From CAMPJM01 sp964440915 (GTDB taxonomy: Bacteria > Bacteroidota > Bacteroidia > Cytophagales > Cyclobacteriaceae): DNA of 64,000 bases. A program made the position numbers and the translations under genes. The notes below the pieces were generated by a model that did not search any database, was not told where the DNA came from, and saw only the letters and a list, made by a program, of their open reading frames with translations. Position 1 is the stretch's first letter. The number at the start of each line of letters is the position of its first letter. The stretch lies in the NCBI GenBank assembly GCA_964440915.1, contig CAYTTV010000011.1, forward strand, positions 1 to 64,000. Direction: 5' to 3'. Positions 54,425 through 62,939 of this stretch are shown here, piece after piece.

Positions 54425-55687
54425 ATGCAGGAAGGCTTCAAAAGTAATAGGAAAAGAAACGTGCTTATTGCACTGATTATAATAGGTTCTCTGATCCTAC
54501 TCATGCAATTGACCGTGATGTTTTATATTGATCCCAAAGCGGAGCAATACATTAGTAGAAAAGTGAATGAAAGGACCCGCGGGCAGTACAGCGTCCGTTT
54601 TGAAAACATCAGCATCAATATCTTTACACAGCGAATTTCTGCCAAATCAGTATATCTCACCCCTGAAATACTGCCTGATACCGTAAAAAAGTGGCGTACG
54701 GATGAAATGGAACTTTTCTTTCCAGAGGTTTCTGTGCAAGGCTTGGGTCTTTGGCCTGCCTTATGGGATAGGAAATTAGTGATCTCTCATCTGAAGGTTG
54801 AAAAACCTCGAATAATACTGAAAAGAAATTCTCGAACAGATGCCAATCCGGCCCAATATAAAAGGCATATAAATTATTACCGTGCCTTAAGAGGGATGTT
54901 CAATGCAGCACTTATCAAGAATATAGAGATTGAGGATGGTTACTTGGAATTGTACCGGTTGCTTGATGAGTACAATTACGTTGCTACAGTGGAGTCGTTT
55001 GATTTAAGGTTCAAAGATGTGCTGTTGGACTCGTTGGTAACGGGCAAAGACAAAGGATATATGGACATTGGCGCGCTTTCAGCTAAACTTTCAGCTTTTT
55101 CTCAACGTTCGCCCGACAGTACCTATCTGTTATCGGTCGGACATATTGATATTTCCTCTTCTCAATCTTACTTTCATGTAAAGGATATCAATGTGGTGCC
55201 GCTTCAAGACCTCAATGAGGAAGATGTGAAGCAAAACATTATCTATGAGCTTTATGTGCCTGAGTTTAATCTGGATGGAATCGACATCAAAGAATTATAT
55301 GACACGCGTTCGTTAAAGTTGACGCAAGTAAAAGTTGCAGCACCGGCTATTAAATTAATGGGCCACAATCAAGAGGGAGAGGGAGTAGAGGTGCAAGAAG
55401 TCAATTTTTATCCATTGATTTCTGAATATATAAAGACACTGCATATAGACAAGATATTATTGGACGATGCTAAATTGGACGTGGTCAACACAGAAAATGG
55501 TTCTAGAGCTAACTTAGAAAAAGTTGATATTTTTTTATATGGTTTCAAAATGGATTCTAGCCTTTTGCAAAGCAGGGAAAAGCTTTTTTATTCAGACCGC
55601 GTTTTTTTGAAGGTGAAGGAAAACAATCCAATGCTGCTTGAGAATATAGATATGGGTGAAGAGTTCATCGATAGGCTTAACCGCTAA
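54425..55687 (+). CDS. AsmA/DUF748-like envelope protein, second of a pair
   Basis: Paralogue of the preceding gene with the same plan: an N-terminal membrane helix (about 12-33, ALIIIGSLILLMQLTVMFYI), then DPKAEQYISRKVNERTRGQY and a beta-rich region with LFFPEVSVQGLGLWPALWDRKLVI and LKVEKPRIILKRN, matching the first copy segment by segment. It is 120 residues shorter at the C-terminus. Its last eleven bases overlap the convergent flavoprotein gene (55677-55687). The pair probably arose by tandem duplication and is likely co-transcribed. The function remains inferred from the family. Confidence 0.7.
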   Translation: MQEGFKSNRKRNVLIALIIIGSLILLMQLTVMFYIDPKAEQYISRKVNERTRGQYSVRFENISINIFTQRISAKSVYLTPEILPDTVKKWRTDEMELFFPEVSVQGLGLWPALWDRKLVISHLKVEKPRIILKRNSRTDANPAQYKRHINYYRALRGMFNAALIKNIEIEDGYLELYRLLDEYNYVATVESFDLRFKDVLLDSLVTGKDKGYMDIGALSAKLSAFSQRSPDSTYLLSVGHIDISSSQSYFHVKDINVVPLQDLNEEDVKQNIIYELYVPEFNLDGIDIKELYDTRSLKLTQVKVAAPAIKLMGHNQEGEGVEVQEVNFYPLISEYIKTLHIDKILLDDAKLDVVNTENGSRANLEKVDIFLYGFKMDSSLLQSREKLFYSDRVFLKVKENNPMLLENIDMGEEFIDRLNR

Positions 55688-56912
55688 AAGAGGCACCTAG
55701 ATTGATGCCCATTTTCCCAGCAATAAAACCCGTCGTCCATGCTGCCTGAAAGTTGAATCCTCCGGTAATGCCGTCGATGTCCAATACTTCTCCAGCGAAA
55801 TAAATCCCAGGGCATCGTTTGCTTTCCATTGTTTCTATATTAATATCATTCAGGCTTACACCCCCACAGGTTACAAACTCTTCCTTAAAGGTTGTTTTTC
55901 CAGACACTTTGTATGTGTCATTCATTAAAGTGTCAATGAGCTTGTTCAAGTTTTTTTTGCTTAGTTCTGCCCAGATTGTTTCTCCATCGAGTCCGGCTTT
56001 AAGGATGATAAAATCCCAAAATCTATTAGGCAGCTGAAAGGGGTTGCCATTGCTGATTTTTCTTTTCCGAATATTGGCAATACTGGAGCTCAAAGAATCC
56101 CTCAATTGGTGTTCTTTGATGCTTCCTAACCAATTGACCTGTAGTTTAAATTGATAATTTTGCTCGTGAAGCACCCTTGCACCCCAAGCTGAAAGCTTGA
56201 GAATGGCAGGGCCGCTCATGCCCCAATGAGTAATCAGCAGAGGGCCTTCGGCCATGAGTTTGGTAGACTGGACTTTTACGTTAACGGGGTCAATCACAAC
56301 CCCCATTAAAGAACGAATAGTTTCATGAGGCATATTGAAAGTGAAAAGGGAAGGAACAGGTGGGATAATTGTGTGGCCTAATGCTTGTAGCCATAGAAGT
56401 CCTTCCAATTTAGGGCTGCCTCCAGCAGCAACTACTACTTTATCTGCTTTTGATGTGGTTTGATCGGCAAAGGTTAAAAGGAATTGCTTGCCTGCTGGTT
56501 GCAGTTGAATGATCGGCTTTTTTAGTTTTATGGCAATCTCCTGCCTCGTGGCTTCTTGTAGTAGGCAATCTACAATGGATTGAGAGTCGTTGGTAGTGGG
56601 GAACATCCTCATGTCGGCTTCTGCTGCCAGGTTCACACCTCTTTTTGCAAACCAATGAATGGTATCCTCAGCACTAAACTGGCGAAGGGCCTTCTTCATG
56701 AACTTTTCTCCTCTCGGATAGTGTTTGGCAAACTCGCTTATATTGCCACAAGCGTTCGTGACATTGCATCGGCCACCACCCGATATTTTTACTTTAGACA
56801 GAAGCTTTCCAGATTTTTCATACAAGGTTACTCGGGCATGAGGATGATGTGCTTTACATGATAGTGCCGAGAAAAAACCTGCAGCCCCACCTCCAATAAC
56901 TGCTATGTCCAT
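55677..56912 (-). CDS. HI0933/YhiN-family FAD-dependent oxidoreductase
   Basis: The flavoprotein of 411 residues begins with the dinucleotide motif GGGAAGFFSAL (7-17). Family sequences follow: KVKISGGGRCNVTN, YPRGEKFMKKALRQFSAEDT, FPTTNDSQSIVDCLL and, at the C-terminus, GVSLNDINIETMESK, GIYFAGEVLDIDGITGGFNFQAAW and a final GFIAGK. The biological substrate of this family is unknown. It is convergent with, and overlaps by eleven bases, the second AsmA-like gene. Its promoter is probably near 56982. Confidence 0.92.
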   Translation of the reverse strand: MDIAVIGGGAAGFFSALSCKAHHPHARVTLYEKSGKLLSKVKISGGGRCNVTNACGNISEFAKHYPRGEKFMKKALRQFSAEDTIHWFAKRGVNLAAEADMRMFPTTNDSQSIVDCLLQEATRQEIAIKLKKPIIQLQPAGKQFLLTFADQTTSKADKVVVAAGGSPKLEGLLWLQALGHTIIPPVPSLFTFNMPHETIRSLMGVVIDPVNVKVQSTKLMAEGPLLITHWGMSGPAILKLSAWGARVLHEQNYQFKLQVNWLGSIKEHQLRDSLSSSIANIRKRKISNGNPFQLPNRFWDFIILKAGLDGETIWAELSKKNLNKLIDTLMNDTYKVSGKTTFKEEFVTCGGVSLNDINIETMESKRCPGIYFAGEVLDIDGITGGFNFQAAWTTGFIAGKMGINLGASFSG

Positions 56913-56981
56913 TTATTTGATATTTCCTTGTTTGGCACTTTTCCTTTTCCGTATTTTGGAAAGTTTTGATATTTCGATTGC

Positions 56982-56989
56982 CAAAATTA
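56982..56989 (-). promoter_or_regulatory. Candidate -7 element for the HI0933-family gene
   Basis: On the minus strand this reads TAATTTTG, matching TAnnTTTG, 70 bases upstream of the start codon at 56912. No clear -33 was identified. A second match (TATTTTTG, 57047-57054, plus strand) could serve the slyD-type gene but is 180 bases away. Confidence 0.38.
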
Positions 56990-57099
56990 GAAAGTTTAAG
57001 CCAAGGATGGCAAATTTATCTGACGTTAAACCTCTTTCCTTCTAAATATTTTTGAACGATTTGGTGAGTAAGCGGTTCAAAGAGTAATAATATAAACTT

Positions 57100-57128
57100 G
57101 TTGCTGTAGACCATAAGTTGCTGTAGAC
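57100..57128. repeat. Short tandem repeat in a 323-base intergenic region
   Basis: GTTGCTGTAGAC occurs at 57100-57111 and again at 57117-57128, a 17-base period with near-identical spacers. The surrounding 56913-57235 contains the promoter-like elements noted at 56982 and 57047 and otherwise no gene that I can support. Confidence 0.4.
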
Positions 57129-57235
57129 AAATAAGTAGAGCGGCGGTGGCTATAGCATCACGGCATTTGCCCAATAAACCAAATGCGCTCCATTGAAATC
57201 CATTTTATTATACATATTAAATACAATTTCCATTT

Positions 57236-57733
57236 ATGAAGATTCAAAAAGACCACGTTGCCTCGTTGACCTATACTTTAAAAATAGATGACGAATTAAT
57301 CGAACAGACTGACGCTGCTAACCCACTGACATTTTTAGTAGGCACTGGCGCGATGATCCCTGGCTTTGAACGACAACTTTTGGGGAAAGAAGCGGGTGAA
57401 CATTATGACTTTACGGTGACTCCTGAAGAGGGTTATGGAGCATTAGATCCAGATGCCGTAGTAGATCTTTCCAAGGAAGTATTTGTTGTCAACGGAGAAC
57501 TGCAAGAGGAAATGTTGGTGGAAGGGAACTCTATTCCAATGCAGGATCAAGATGGCCAGCAATTGACAGGCGTTGTGCGCGAAGTAGGAAGTGATACAGT
57601 AAAAATAGACTTTAATCATCAACTTGCAGGAAAAACACTTCACTTTACAGGTGAAATTGTAGAAGTAAGACCAGCTACAAGTGATGAACTTGCCCATGGT
57701 CACGTACATGGGCCTGGCGGACACCATCATTAA
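57236..57733 (+). CDS. SlyD-type FKBP peptidyl-prolyl isomerase
   Basis: Cytoplasmic FKBP-fold isomerase/chaperone. The 165 residues contain VASLTYTLKI and NPLTFLVGTGAMIPGFERQLLG, the FKBP active-site strand. An insert-in-flap region with GNSIPMQDQDGQQ follows, then DFNHQLAGKTLHFTGEIVEVR. The C-terminal tail HGHVHGPGGHHH is histidine-rich, as in metal-binding SlyD proteins that deliver nickel or respond to metal; this detail is inferred from composition. No signal peptide is seen. A terminator hairpin follows. Confidence 0.92.
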   Translation: MKIQKDHVASLTYTLKIDDELIEQTDAANPLTFLVGTGAMIPGFERQLLGKEAGEHYDFTVTPEEGYGALDPDAVVDLSKEVFVVNGELQEEMLVEGNSIPMQDQDGQQLTGVVREVGSDTVKIDFNHQLAGKTLHFTGEIVEVRPATSDELAHGHVHGPGGHHH

Positions 57734-57758
57734 TATTCAATTTATTGATAGACTAAAG

Positions 57759-57804
57759 GAGGGAAGTGTGAATAATGAAACTGTTTTCACCTTCCTTCAT
57801 TTTT
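57759..57804 (+). terminator. Rho-independent terminator after the slyD-type gene
   Basis: A stem of about thirteen pairs, with GAGGGAAG and GTGAA on the left (57759-57773) facing TTCAC and CTTCCTTC (57786-57798), with one bulged base and a G-U pair, is followed immediately by ATTTTT. Well placed 26 bases after the stop. Confidence 0.65.
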
Positions 57805-57849
57805 GCTATGAAGCTATATGCAAATCTCCTACGTTATAGCAAAAAATTT

Positions 57850-58221
57850 TTACGACACCTTAAGCAAATCTTCTATCTTTTCTATCGTAATGGGTTTTAC
57901 GAGTATGTCGTTGCATCCTAATTGATTGAGCTGGCTTACCTTTTCTTCGTTTAAAGGAATAGCAGTGAGGACGACAATTTTGCTCGAAAAGAGGGCCTTT
58001 TCTTTTGCCCATTGCAGAAACTCGAAACCGCTCATGCCTGCCATATTAATGTCTAAGAAGATAAGATCTGGAGCACCCAATTGCTTGATATAATGAATGG
58101 CTCCTTCAGCACTTTCAATTGTTTCCACTTCGAAATGACTGTCTACCATGAGCAATAGCTCTTTGTTAATTAGGTTATTGGTTACGTCATCATCTATTAG
58201 TAAAACCTTAAAAGTCGTCAT
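57850..58221 (-). CDS. Single-domain response regulator (CheY-like)
   Basis: A 123-residue receiver domain without an output domain. The acidic pocket is DDD at 10-12, the phospho-acceptor is Asp57 in LIFLDINMAGM, the conserved threonine is in VVLTAI and the lysine in ILVKPI. It is likely to pass phosphate to a partner rather than bind DNA. The only kinase without a receiver nearby is the PAS kinase at 50141-52444; pairing is a guess. It lies on the minus strand alone, convergent with the slyD-type gene. Confidence 0.93.
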   Translation of the reverse strand: MTTFKVLLIDDDVTNNLINKELLLMVDSHFEVETIESAEGAIHYIKQLGAPDLIFLDINMAGMSGFEFLQWAKEKALFSSKIVVLTAIPLNEEKVSQLNQLGCNDILVKPITIEKIEDLLKVS

Positions 58222-58344
58222 GTTGAAAAATTAAAAAATGAGTAGACAGTAAATGTAATAATTTTAAGTCAATCAAAAATATTTCAACAGATTATTTTTA
58301 TAGGTTTTTTGTTTTTCATTATTCATAATCAGCCGGTTAAATAA

Positions 58345-58393
58345 AATGCTGACACCATCTCACTTTTATAACATTAGAGAGGGTGTTAGCATT
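58345..58393 (-). terminator. Strong hairpin downstream of the secreted-hydrolase gene
   Basis: AATGCTGACACCATCTC at 58345-58361 pairs with GAGAGGGTGTTAGCATT at 58377-58393, with one mismatch and one G-U pair in 17 positions. On the minus strand it follows the stop of the gene at 58419 by 25 bases and is followed by TTATTTAA. A probable terminator. Confidence 0.65.
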
Positions 58394-58418
58394 AAGGCAA
58401 ATTTTCAGTCGATATATT

Positions 58419-58979
58419 TTAGTAGTTTCTTGCGTAAATCAAAACGCGTTTTACCTGAGTGCCTTCAAAGGAATAGGAGAGAGGCTTGGAAACGTACGAT
58501 TTTGTAGGATCGCTGGTAAAAAGAGAGGCAGAATTAGGGACTTGAATTCCCCATATGCCTGAAAGCCTCATTTCTCCAGGAACAATAAATGATACATGGC
58601 CCAGACCTTCTTCATTTACATAGACAGCTACCGCTGCCTTGTTTTCATTGGCAAGCCGCTGTGCTTCCGCCAAGGCTTTTTGTTCAAATCCATAGCCCAG
58701 TAGTGTCCACTTTTCGCTATTCTTTAAAAACACAGCAATCTCATTGGCTAACATATGACGCTCTGCCGAGGGCGAATAAAAATCATCTACCTGATAGATT
58801 TGTTTTAAAGCATTCCCCATATAATGATTGCATGAACTCACGCCAGTAGGGTTGGTGTTTTCACATTTTTTTAATTCTTCCAAGGCTAAGTTTAAGTCCT
58901 GTTGCCAATTAGCGTTAATGCTTTGGCCGTGTACATAAGTGATGGACAATAAAAAATAGAGGATAAAAGTATGTTTCAT
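58419..58979 (-). CDS. Secreted protein with Cys/His arrangement of papain-fold amidases
   Basis: A 186-residue exported protein with signal peptide MKHTFILYFLLSITYVHGQ. Cys50 lies in SSCNHYMGNALKQIY, and His128 in EEGLGHVSFIVPG. This pairing (C-N-x-Y/F helix, then a strand with GHVxxxVP) is the layout of NlpC/P60- or Tae-like cysteine hydrolases that cleave peptidoglycan peptides. A downstream WGIQVPNSAS could supply the third polar residue. No family is confirmed; a lipid or peptide substrate is also possible. I placed the start at 58979, which makes a proper signal peptide. No immunity-type gene is evident beside it. Confidence 0.6.
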   Translation of the reverse strand: MKHTFILYFLLSITYVHGQSINANWQQDLNLALEELKKCENTNPTGVSSCNHYMGNALKQIYQVDDFYSPSAERHMLANEIAVFLKNSEKWTLLGYGFEQKALAEAQRLANENKAAVAVYVNEEGLGHVSFIVPGEMRLSGIWGIQVPNSASLFTSDPTKSYVSKPLSYSFEGTQVKRVLIYARNY

Positions 58980-59201
58980 AAAAATACAAATTTTTGATTT
59001 CAAATTAAGGACTTTATAGGTTTGCAAAAAGGTAAGATAGCTCGATTTTGTTACGTGGGTAATTGAAAATTCTGAAACAGGCCTGTCTTAGCTATTTTAA
59101 ATCTAATCTGGGAATGACCTTATATTTAAGGGTTCGATTGCTGCGAAAGTTTTCTAAATAGGCGTAGTTTTGACACCAAATCACCATATCTGTTATTGTT
59201 A

Positions 59202-60182
59202 ATGGCTTTCTTACAAATATCATCAGTCTCTAAACGAGGGAATAAAAATTTAACACTGAAAAATGTGTCTTTTCTACAAAAAAAGCTTAGCCGCATTGCC
59301 ATTGCAGGAGAGACTGGATCTGGAAAGAGTACTTTATTGAAGATAATTGCAGGTTTGGTACAGCCTGATACAGGCGAAGTGTGGTTTCAGGGAAAAAAAG
59401 TCAAAGGACCTCATGATCAATTGGTGGCTGGACATCCTGATATTGCGTATCTGTCCCAATATTTTGAACTGCCTGGCTTTTTGAGGGTTGAAGAGGCATT
59501 GCCCTACATCAGTGCTGTGCCTGCGAAGGAGGCAGAGGCTATATATAAAGTGTGCCGAATCGATCATTTGCTAAAGCGTAAAACGGACGAACTTTCGGGA
59601 GGGGAGCGCCAAAGAGTGGCACTCGCAAGAATACTGGCCAATTGGCCCGACCTCTTACTGTTAGACGAGCCCTTTTCCAACTTGGATATGGCGCATAAAA
59701 ACATACTGAAGTCAGTAGTGGAGGACATAAGCAATAGGTTGGAGATCACTTGCATGATGGCTTCTCATGATCCTACGGATACATTATCCTGGGCCGATGA
59801 GATTATCGTGATGCGTGATGGGGAGATCGTGCAAAAAGGTTCGCCAGAACTGATTTATCGAAAACCTGATGACGAATATGTGGCTGGGCTTTTTGGGAAA
59901 TACAGTCTTTTGCCTGTGCCTGAACTCAAAGATTTGGTCGGCTTCAAGAAATTGCCAATTGTGCCTATAGAGGGGAGAGAAATGGTACTAATCCGGCCAG
60001 AGCAATTTGTTGTCAATAAAGGTCCGGCAGGTGTAAAGGGGAAAGTGCAACATGTGAGCTTTTTCGGAAGTTATTATGAACTGGAGGTCTCGGCATTTCA
60101 AACAACCATAACAATAAAAAGTGATAATGGGAGCTATCAAATTGGTGAACAGGTCACTGTTACTCTTTTCGAAGAAGATTAA
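59202..60182 (+). CDS. Orphan ABC transporter ATPase with C-terminal TOBE domain
   Basis: Import-type ATPase of the Fe3+/polyamine/sugar group. Walker A is GETGSGKST near 34-42, the Q-loop lies around YLSQYFELPG, the signature is LSGGERQRVALARI, Walker B is LLLLDEPFSNLD, and the switch histidine is in MMASHDPTD. The last 75 residues (VLIRPEQF to VTVTLFEED) form a TOBE-like beta domain typical of PotA/FbpC/MalK-type ATPases. No permease or binding-protein gene is adjacent. The start is the ATG at 59202, not the TTG six bases upstream. It is divergent from the hydrolase gene; the substrate is unknown. Confidence 0.9.
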   Translation: MAFLQISSVSKRGNKNLTLKNVSFLQKKLSRIAIAGETGSGKSTLLKIIAGLVQPDTGEVWFQGKKVKGPHDQLVAGHPDIAYLSQYFELPGFLRVEEALPYISAVPAKEAEAIYKVCRIDHLLKRKTDELSGGERQRVALARILANWPDLLLLDEPFSNLDMAHKNILKSVVEDISNRLEITCMMASHDPTDTLSWADEIIVMRDGEIVQKGSPELIYRKPDDEYVAGLFGKYSLLPVPELKDLVGFKKLPIVPIEGREMVLIRPEQFVVNKGPAGVKGKVQHVSFFGSYYELEVSAFQTTITIKSDNGSYQIGEQVTVTLFEED

Positions 60183-60259
60183 ATGAATGGATAAGGGCTA
60201 TATGTTGCATCATTAAGCCAAAAAGTGCGACCTTTGTTGATCATATAACGCGATGTTTG

Positions 60260-61090
60260 ATGTTAAGAATAGGCAATAACAATACTCTAAAAGTAGTAAA
60301 AGAAGTTGATTTTGGGATGTATCTAGAATCTGATCAAGGAGAAATACTCATTCCAAGAAAATATATTCCTGAAAACACTCAGATAGGGGATGAATTGGAT
60401 GTGTTTGTTTATACAGATTCTGAAGATAGGCTCATTGCCACAACTGTAAGTCCGATAGCGGTGGTGGGCGAGTTTGCTGCCATGACTGTGAAAGATGTAA
60501 CCGATTTTGGTGCTTTTCTTGATTGGGGTATTCAAAAGGATCTTCTCGTGCCGAACAATGAGCAACATAGGAAGCTGTATAAGGGGCAGAAAGCCGTAGT
60601 TCGCGTTTGCTTGGATCCAAGAACCTCGCGTGTAATAGGGGTGGGGAAGCTCAATCCTTTTTTAAACAAGGACACAACGGATTTGGAAGAAAAACAAGTG
60701 GTAGATTTATTGATCTATGATGAAACGGACCTCGGCTATATGGCCATTATAGACAGTCAGTACTCGGGAATCCTCTATAGAAATGAGGTTTTTGAACAGT
60801 TGAATGTAGGAGACACCCGAACAGGCTATATTAGGAAAATAAGGGAAGATGGTAAAATCGACTTACGGTTGAGCAAGGAGGGCATTGAAGCCATAACTGA
60901 TGGAAAGGATATCGTCTTGCAAAAGCTCAAAGCCGGAGGTGGCTTTCTTCCGTACCACGATAAGACGGAAGCAGATATTATAAAAGAAGTTTTTGAAATG
61001 AGCAAGAAAACATTTAAAAAGGCCATTGGTGGCCTTTATAGAGATGGCTCGATTGTTCTTTTAGAAAACGGCATCAGATTGAATGACTAA
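60260..61090 (+). CDS. S1-domain RNA-binding protein, CvfB-like
   Basis: A cytoplasmic protein of 276 residues. Repeated S1-type beta-barrels occur: an N-terminal module (VDFGMYLESDQGEILIPRKY), a second (VKDVTDFGAFLDWGIQKDLLVP) and a third (YMAIIDSQYSGILYRNEV). The C-terminus (about 210-276; DKTEADIIKEVFEMSKKTFK and GLYRDGSIVL) is a winged-helix-like domain. This architecture matches CvfB proteins, which bind RNA and affect gene expression. It stands on the plus strand, convergent with the ArsC-like gene only seven bases downstream. Confidence 0.88.
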   Translation: MLRIGNNNTLKVVKEVDFGMYLESDQGEILIPRKYIPENTQIGDELDVFVYTDSEDRLIATTVSPIAVVGEFAAMTVKDVTDFGAFLDWGIQKDLLVPNNEQHRKLYKGQKAVVRVCLDPRTSRVIGVGKLNPFLNKDTTDLEEKQVVDLLIYDETDLGYMAIIDSQYSGILYRNEVFEQLNVGDTRTGYIRKIREDGKIDLRLSKEGIEAITDGKDIVLQKLKAGGGFLPYHDKTEADIIKEVFEMSKKTFKKAIGGLYRDGSIVLLENGIRLND

Positions 61091-61097
61091 CAAAGCG

Positions 61098-61457
61098 TCA
61101 GGCAAGTTTTAGTATTTCGGTAGGCTTGATACACAGCACTGCTTTTTTATTTTTTACAGCGATAGGTGCTTTAATAAGGTAAGGGTGTTTGATGATTATG
61201 TTCAGCCAGTCTTCATCATTGTAATTATTGCCCGCCAGTTTAGATTGATATTCGGGGTGGGCGCGGTTCATGATGTCCTTGGCCCTTAGATTGAGCAGTT
61301 GTAATATCTCTCTCCATCGAGTAGAGGAAAAACGAGCATGCTCAAAGGCCACCTCGTTCACATGCTTGGTGATGGAGTATGCATATGCACGGGTTTGTTT
61401 GCCCGTATTGCTCGCCGGATCATAAAAGATAAACAGTTCATTAGGGTGAAATCTCAT
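61098..61457 (-). CDS. ArsC/Spx-like thioredoxin-fold protein lacking the catalytic cysteine
   Basis: The 119-residue protein aligns with the arsenate reductase/Spx family: an N-terminal beta-alpha start (IFYDPASNTGKQTRAY) corresponds to the loop NPRCSKSR of ArsC, but the catalytic cysteine position is Ser. The C-terminal part (IIIKHPYLIKAPIAV, then a beta strand and KPTEILKL) matches the family strand HPxLxxRPI, with the usual arginine replaced by lysine. It cannot be a normal arsenate reductase. A regulatory role, as for Spx, or loss of function is possible. It is convergent with the CvfB-like gene. Confidence 0.8.
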   Translation of the reverse strand: MRFHPNELFIFYDPASNTGKQTRAYAYSITKHVNEVAFEHARFSSTRWREILQLLNLRAKDIMNRAHPEYQSKLAGNNYNDEDWLNIIIKHPYLIKAPIAVKNKKAVLCIKPTEILKLA

Positions 61458-61770
61458 GATAGTAGTAATTTAAGGTGAAACATATTTGAGTGAAATAAAA
61501 TATTAAAAAGTTAAACGATATCAGTGTTATTGATGCGTTTATGTGGATTATAGCCAATTATTATTTGGCAATCCCTATCAAGTTAAAAATATTTAACAAC
61601 AATTCAAAATTTCGAGTTTCAAAATTTGAATATTTTTCAGAACCAATCAAATGCAGAAGGGGGAGGAGCTTTTCAACAATAACAAAAGAATAGCTTGTTT
61701 TAGCTGATCAAACATTGATTAAATATTGCATGTAAAATGCTTATGTACGTAAGCGTTGCTTTCGAAGTAG
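61458..61770. other. A+T-rich intergenic region without recognised gene
   Basis: The 313 bases between two minus-strand genes are A+T-rich with runs such as AACAACAATTCAAAATTTCGAG. I see no gene, tRNA, riboswitch or strong hairpin. It presumably holds the promoter of the ArsC-like gene. The only ORF-like stretch starts near 61651 (eighteen codons) and has no support. Confidence 0.5.
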
Positions 61771-62187
61771 TTATAACTGCTGTACAAATACTTCATTCAC
61801 CTTATTAAGCGCACTGAAACGCACATACAGATATCGAGAAGGGCTTTTCGGATCAATGTTCCCATCGCATTCAGGTGATGGGCTCAAGTAGTAAATGTAG
61901 AACTTTTGCCCCCTGGTATATAATTCTTGTTTTTCAGGTCTCCCCAAAAAACGAATAATATCCTCTTGGGTGGCGCCAACAACCTGATCCCTTGCTGCAA
62001 TAATTACCTTCTCGTAATCGATCCTTGAATTATTACAGGCTCTTTTGTCCGACTTCCAGGACTGGGCATCAAATCCCTTGACCTCTATAGGTTCGCTGCA
62101 GCTATAAAATACAACTGCATAAAAGAAAAGAATAATTATGGTACTTAAGTTGGGTCTTTTAAAAATGGGGGAGGGGCCAATGCTCAT
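61771..62187 (-). CDS. Small lipoprotein of SmpA/BamE-like type
   Basis: The 138-residue protein has a hydrophobic N-terminal signal ending at FYSC (Cys30), a plausible lipoprotein site. The mature region contains GATQEDIIRFLGRPEKQEL and KFYIYYLSPSPEC, the layout of SmpA/BamE-like domains (two helices then a three-stranded sheet) found in outer-membrane assembly lipoproteins and other envelope proteins. It is on the minus strand with no partner. The assignment is by pattern; a role in beta-barrel assembly is not established. Confidence 0.6.
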   Translation of the reverse strand: MSIGPSPIFKRPNLSTIIILFFYAVVFYSCSEPIEVKGFDAQSWKSDKRACNNSRIDYEKVIIAARDQVVGATQEDIIRFLGRPEKQELYTRGQKFYIYYLSPSPECDGNIDPKSPSRYLYVRFSALNKVNEVFVQQL

Positions 62188-62369
62188 ACTATTTTAAAAC
62201 TTATCTCCAATTCTGATAAAAATGTTTTTACTTTGCAAAGGTATGCTTTCTTAAGGTTTCTACCCCTATCCATAAAGAGAAATTGATATCATGGTATACT
62301 ACTGCCCCTGATGGAACTTTTGGGCATGGGTAGTCCTTGAAGGTTCACATTGCAATATTAAATTTAAAA

Positions 62370-62861
62370 ATGAACAGATTTATTAAGTTTTTCTGGATTC
62401 TTTCGCTGCTAGGGTTTCTTGCTGTTTTACTCTTTGCTTTTTCAGGTATGCCTGCAAAAGTCGATCTTGCATTGGGAAGTTCTGTAATGTCCAGTGTCTT
62501 TCTTTCGAGAGATATTTTCTTTTACATAATGGTAGGGATAACCCTTTTTTCTAATGGCTTGATCCTGACAGTGACACGAGTGTTGGGTTTGGTGTCTCCA
62601 GTGCGGTATGAGCAAGGCGTTCTGCAGAACCCTTTTAGGATCGTATTGAATAACTGGCTGGGTGCCATGGCTGGGATATTAAATCTTTTCTATGCTATAA
62701 CTTCCTTGATCGTAAGCTTTTATAATAATCCAGGCTATTCTAATCCAACACATTATAATTATTTGATTTATATTGGGCTTTTCCTTATCCTTTTCTGGAT
62801 GGCAGGGTTTGTATGGACTGTTTTGAGAAGAAATAATCCAAAGCCCTCCGAGGTCTCTTAA
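62370..62861 (+). CDS. Small integral membrane protein of unknown function
   Basis: The 163-residue protein has four hydrophobic helices (about 7-27, 45-68, 95-118 and 132-155): FWILSLLGFLAVLLFAF, FYIMVGITLFSNGLILTV, LGAMAGILNLFYAITSLIVS and YLIYIGLFLILFWMAGFVW. Between helices 2 and 3 is a basic loop. I recognise no family. The ATG at 62370 is preferred over one at 62337, which would add eleven residues upstream. It precedes the topoisomerase gene by 78 bases on the same strand. Confidence 0.7.
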   Translation: MNRFIKFFWILSLLGFLAVLLFAFSGMPAKVDLALGSSVMSSVFLSRDIFFYIMVGITLFSNGLILTVTRVLGLVSPVRYEQGVLQNPFRIVLNNWLGAMAGILNLFYAITSLIVSFYNNPGYSNPTHYNYLIYIGLFLILFWMAGFVWTVLRRNNPKPSEVS

Positions 62862-62939
62862 AATCGGACAAATGCGAGCACAACAAATTGCAATGATTTT
62901 GCTGCTGTAGGAGAGGTGTGCAACAATAATTAAAAAACA

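Noticed and set aside
61651..61707. Eighteen-codon ORF in the A+T-rich gap
   Set aside because: No ribosome binding site, signal or hydrophobic pattern; length expected by chance.
62298..62344. Hairpin ACTAC..GCCC / GGGC..GTAGT before the small membrane protein
   Set aside because: The stem is broken by unequal bulges and has no T run; too weak to call a terminator or riboswitch.
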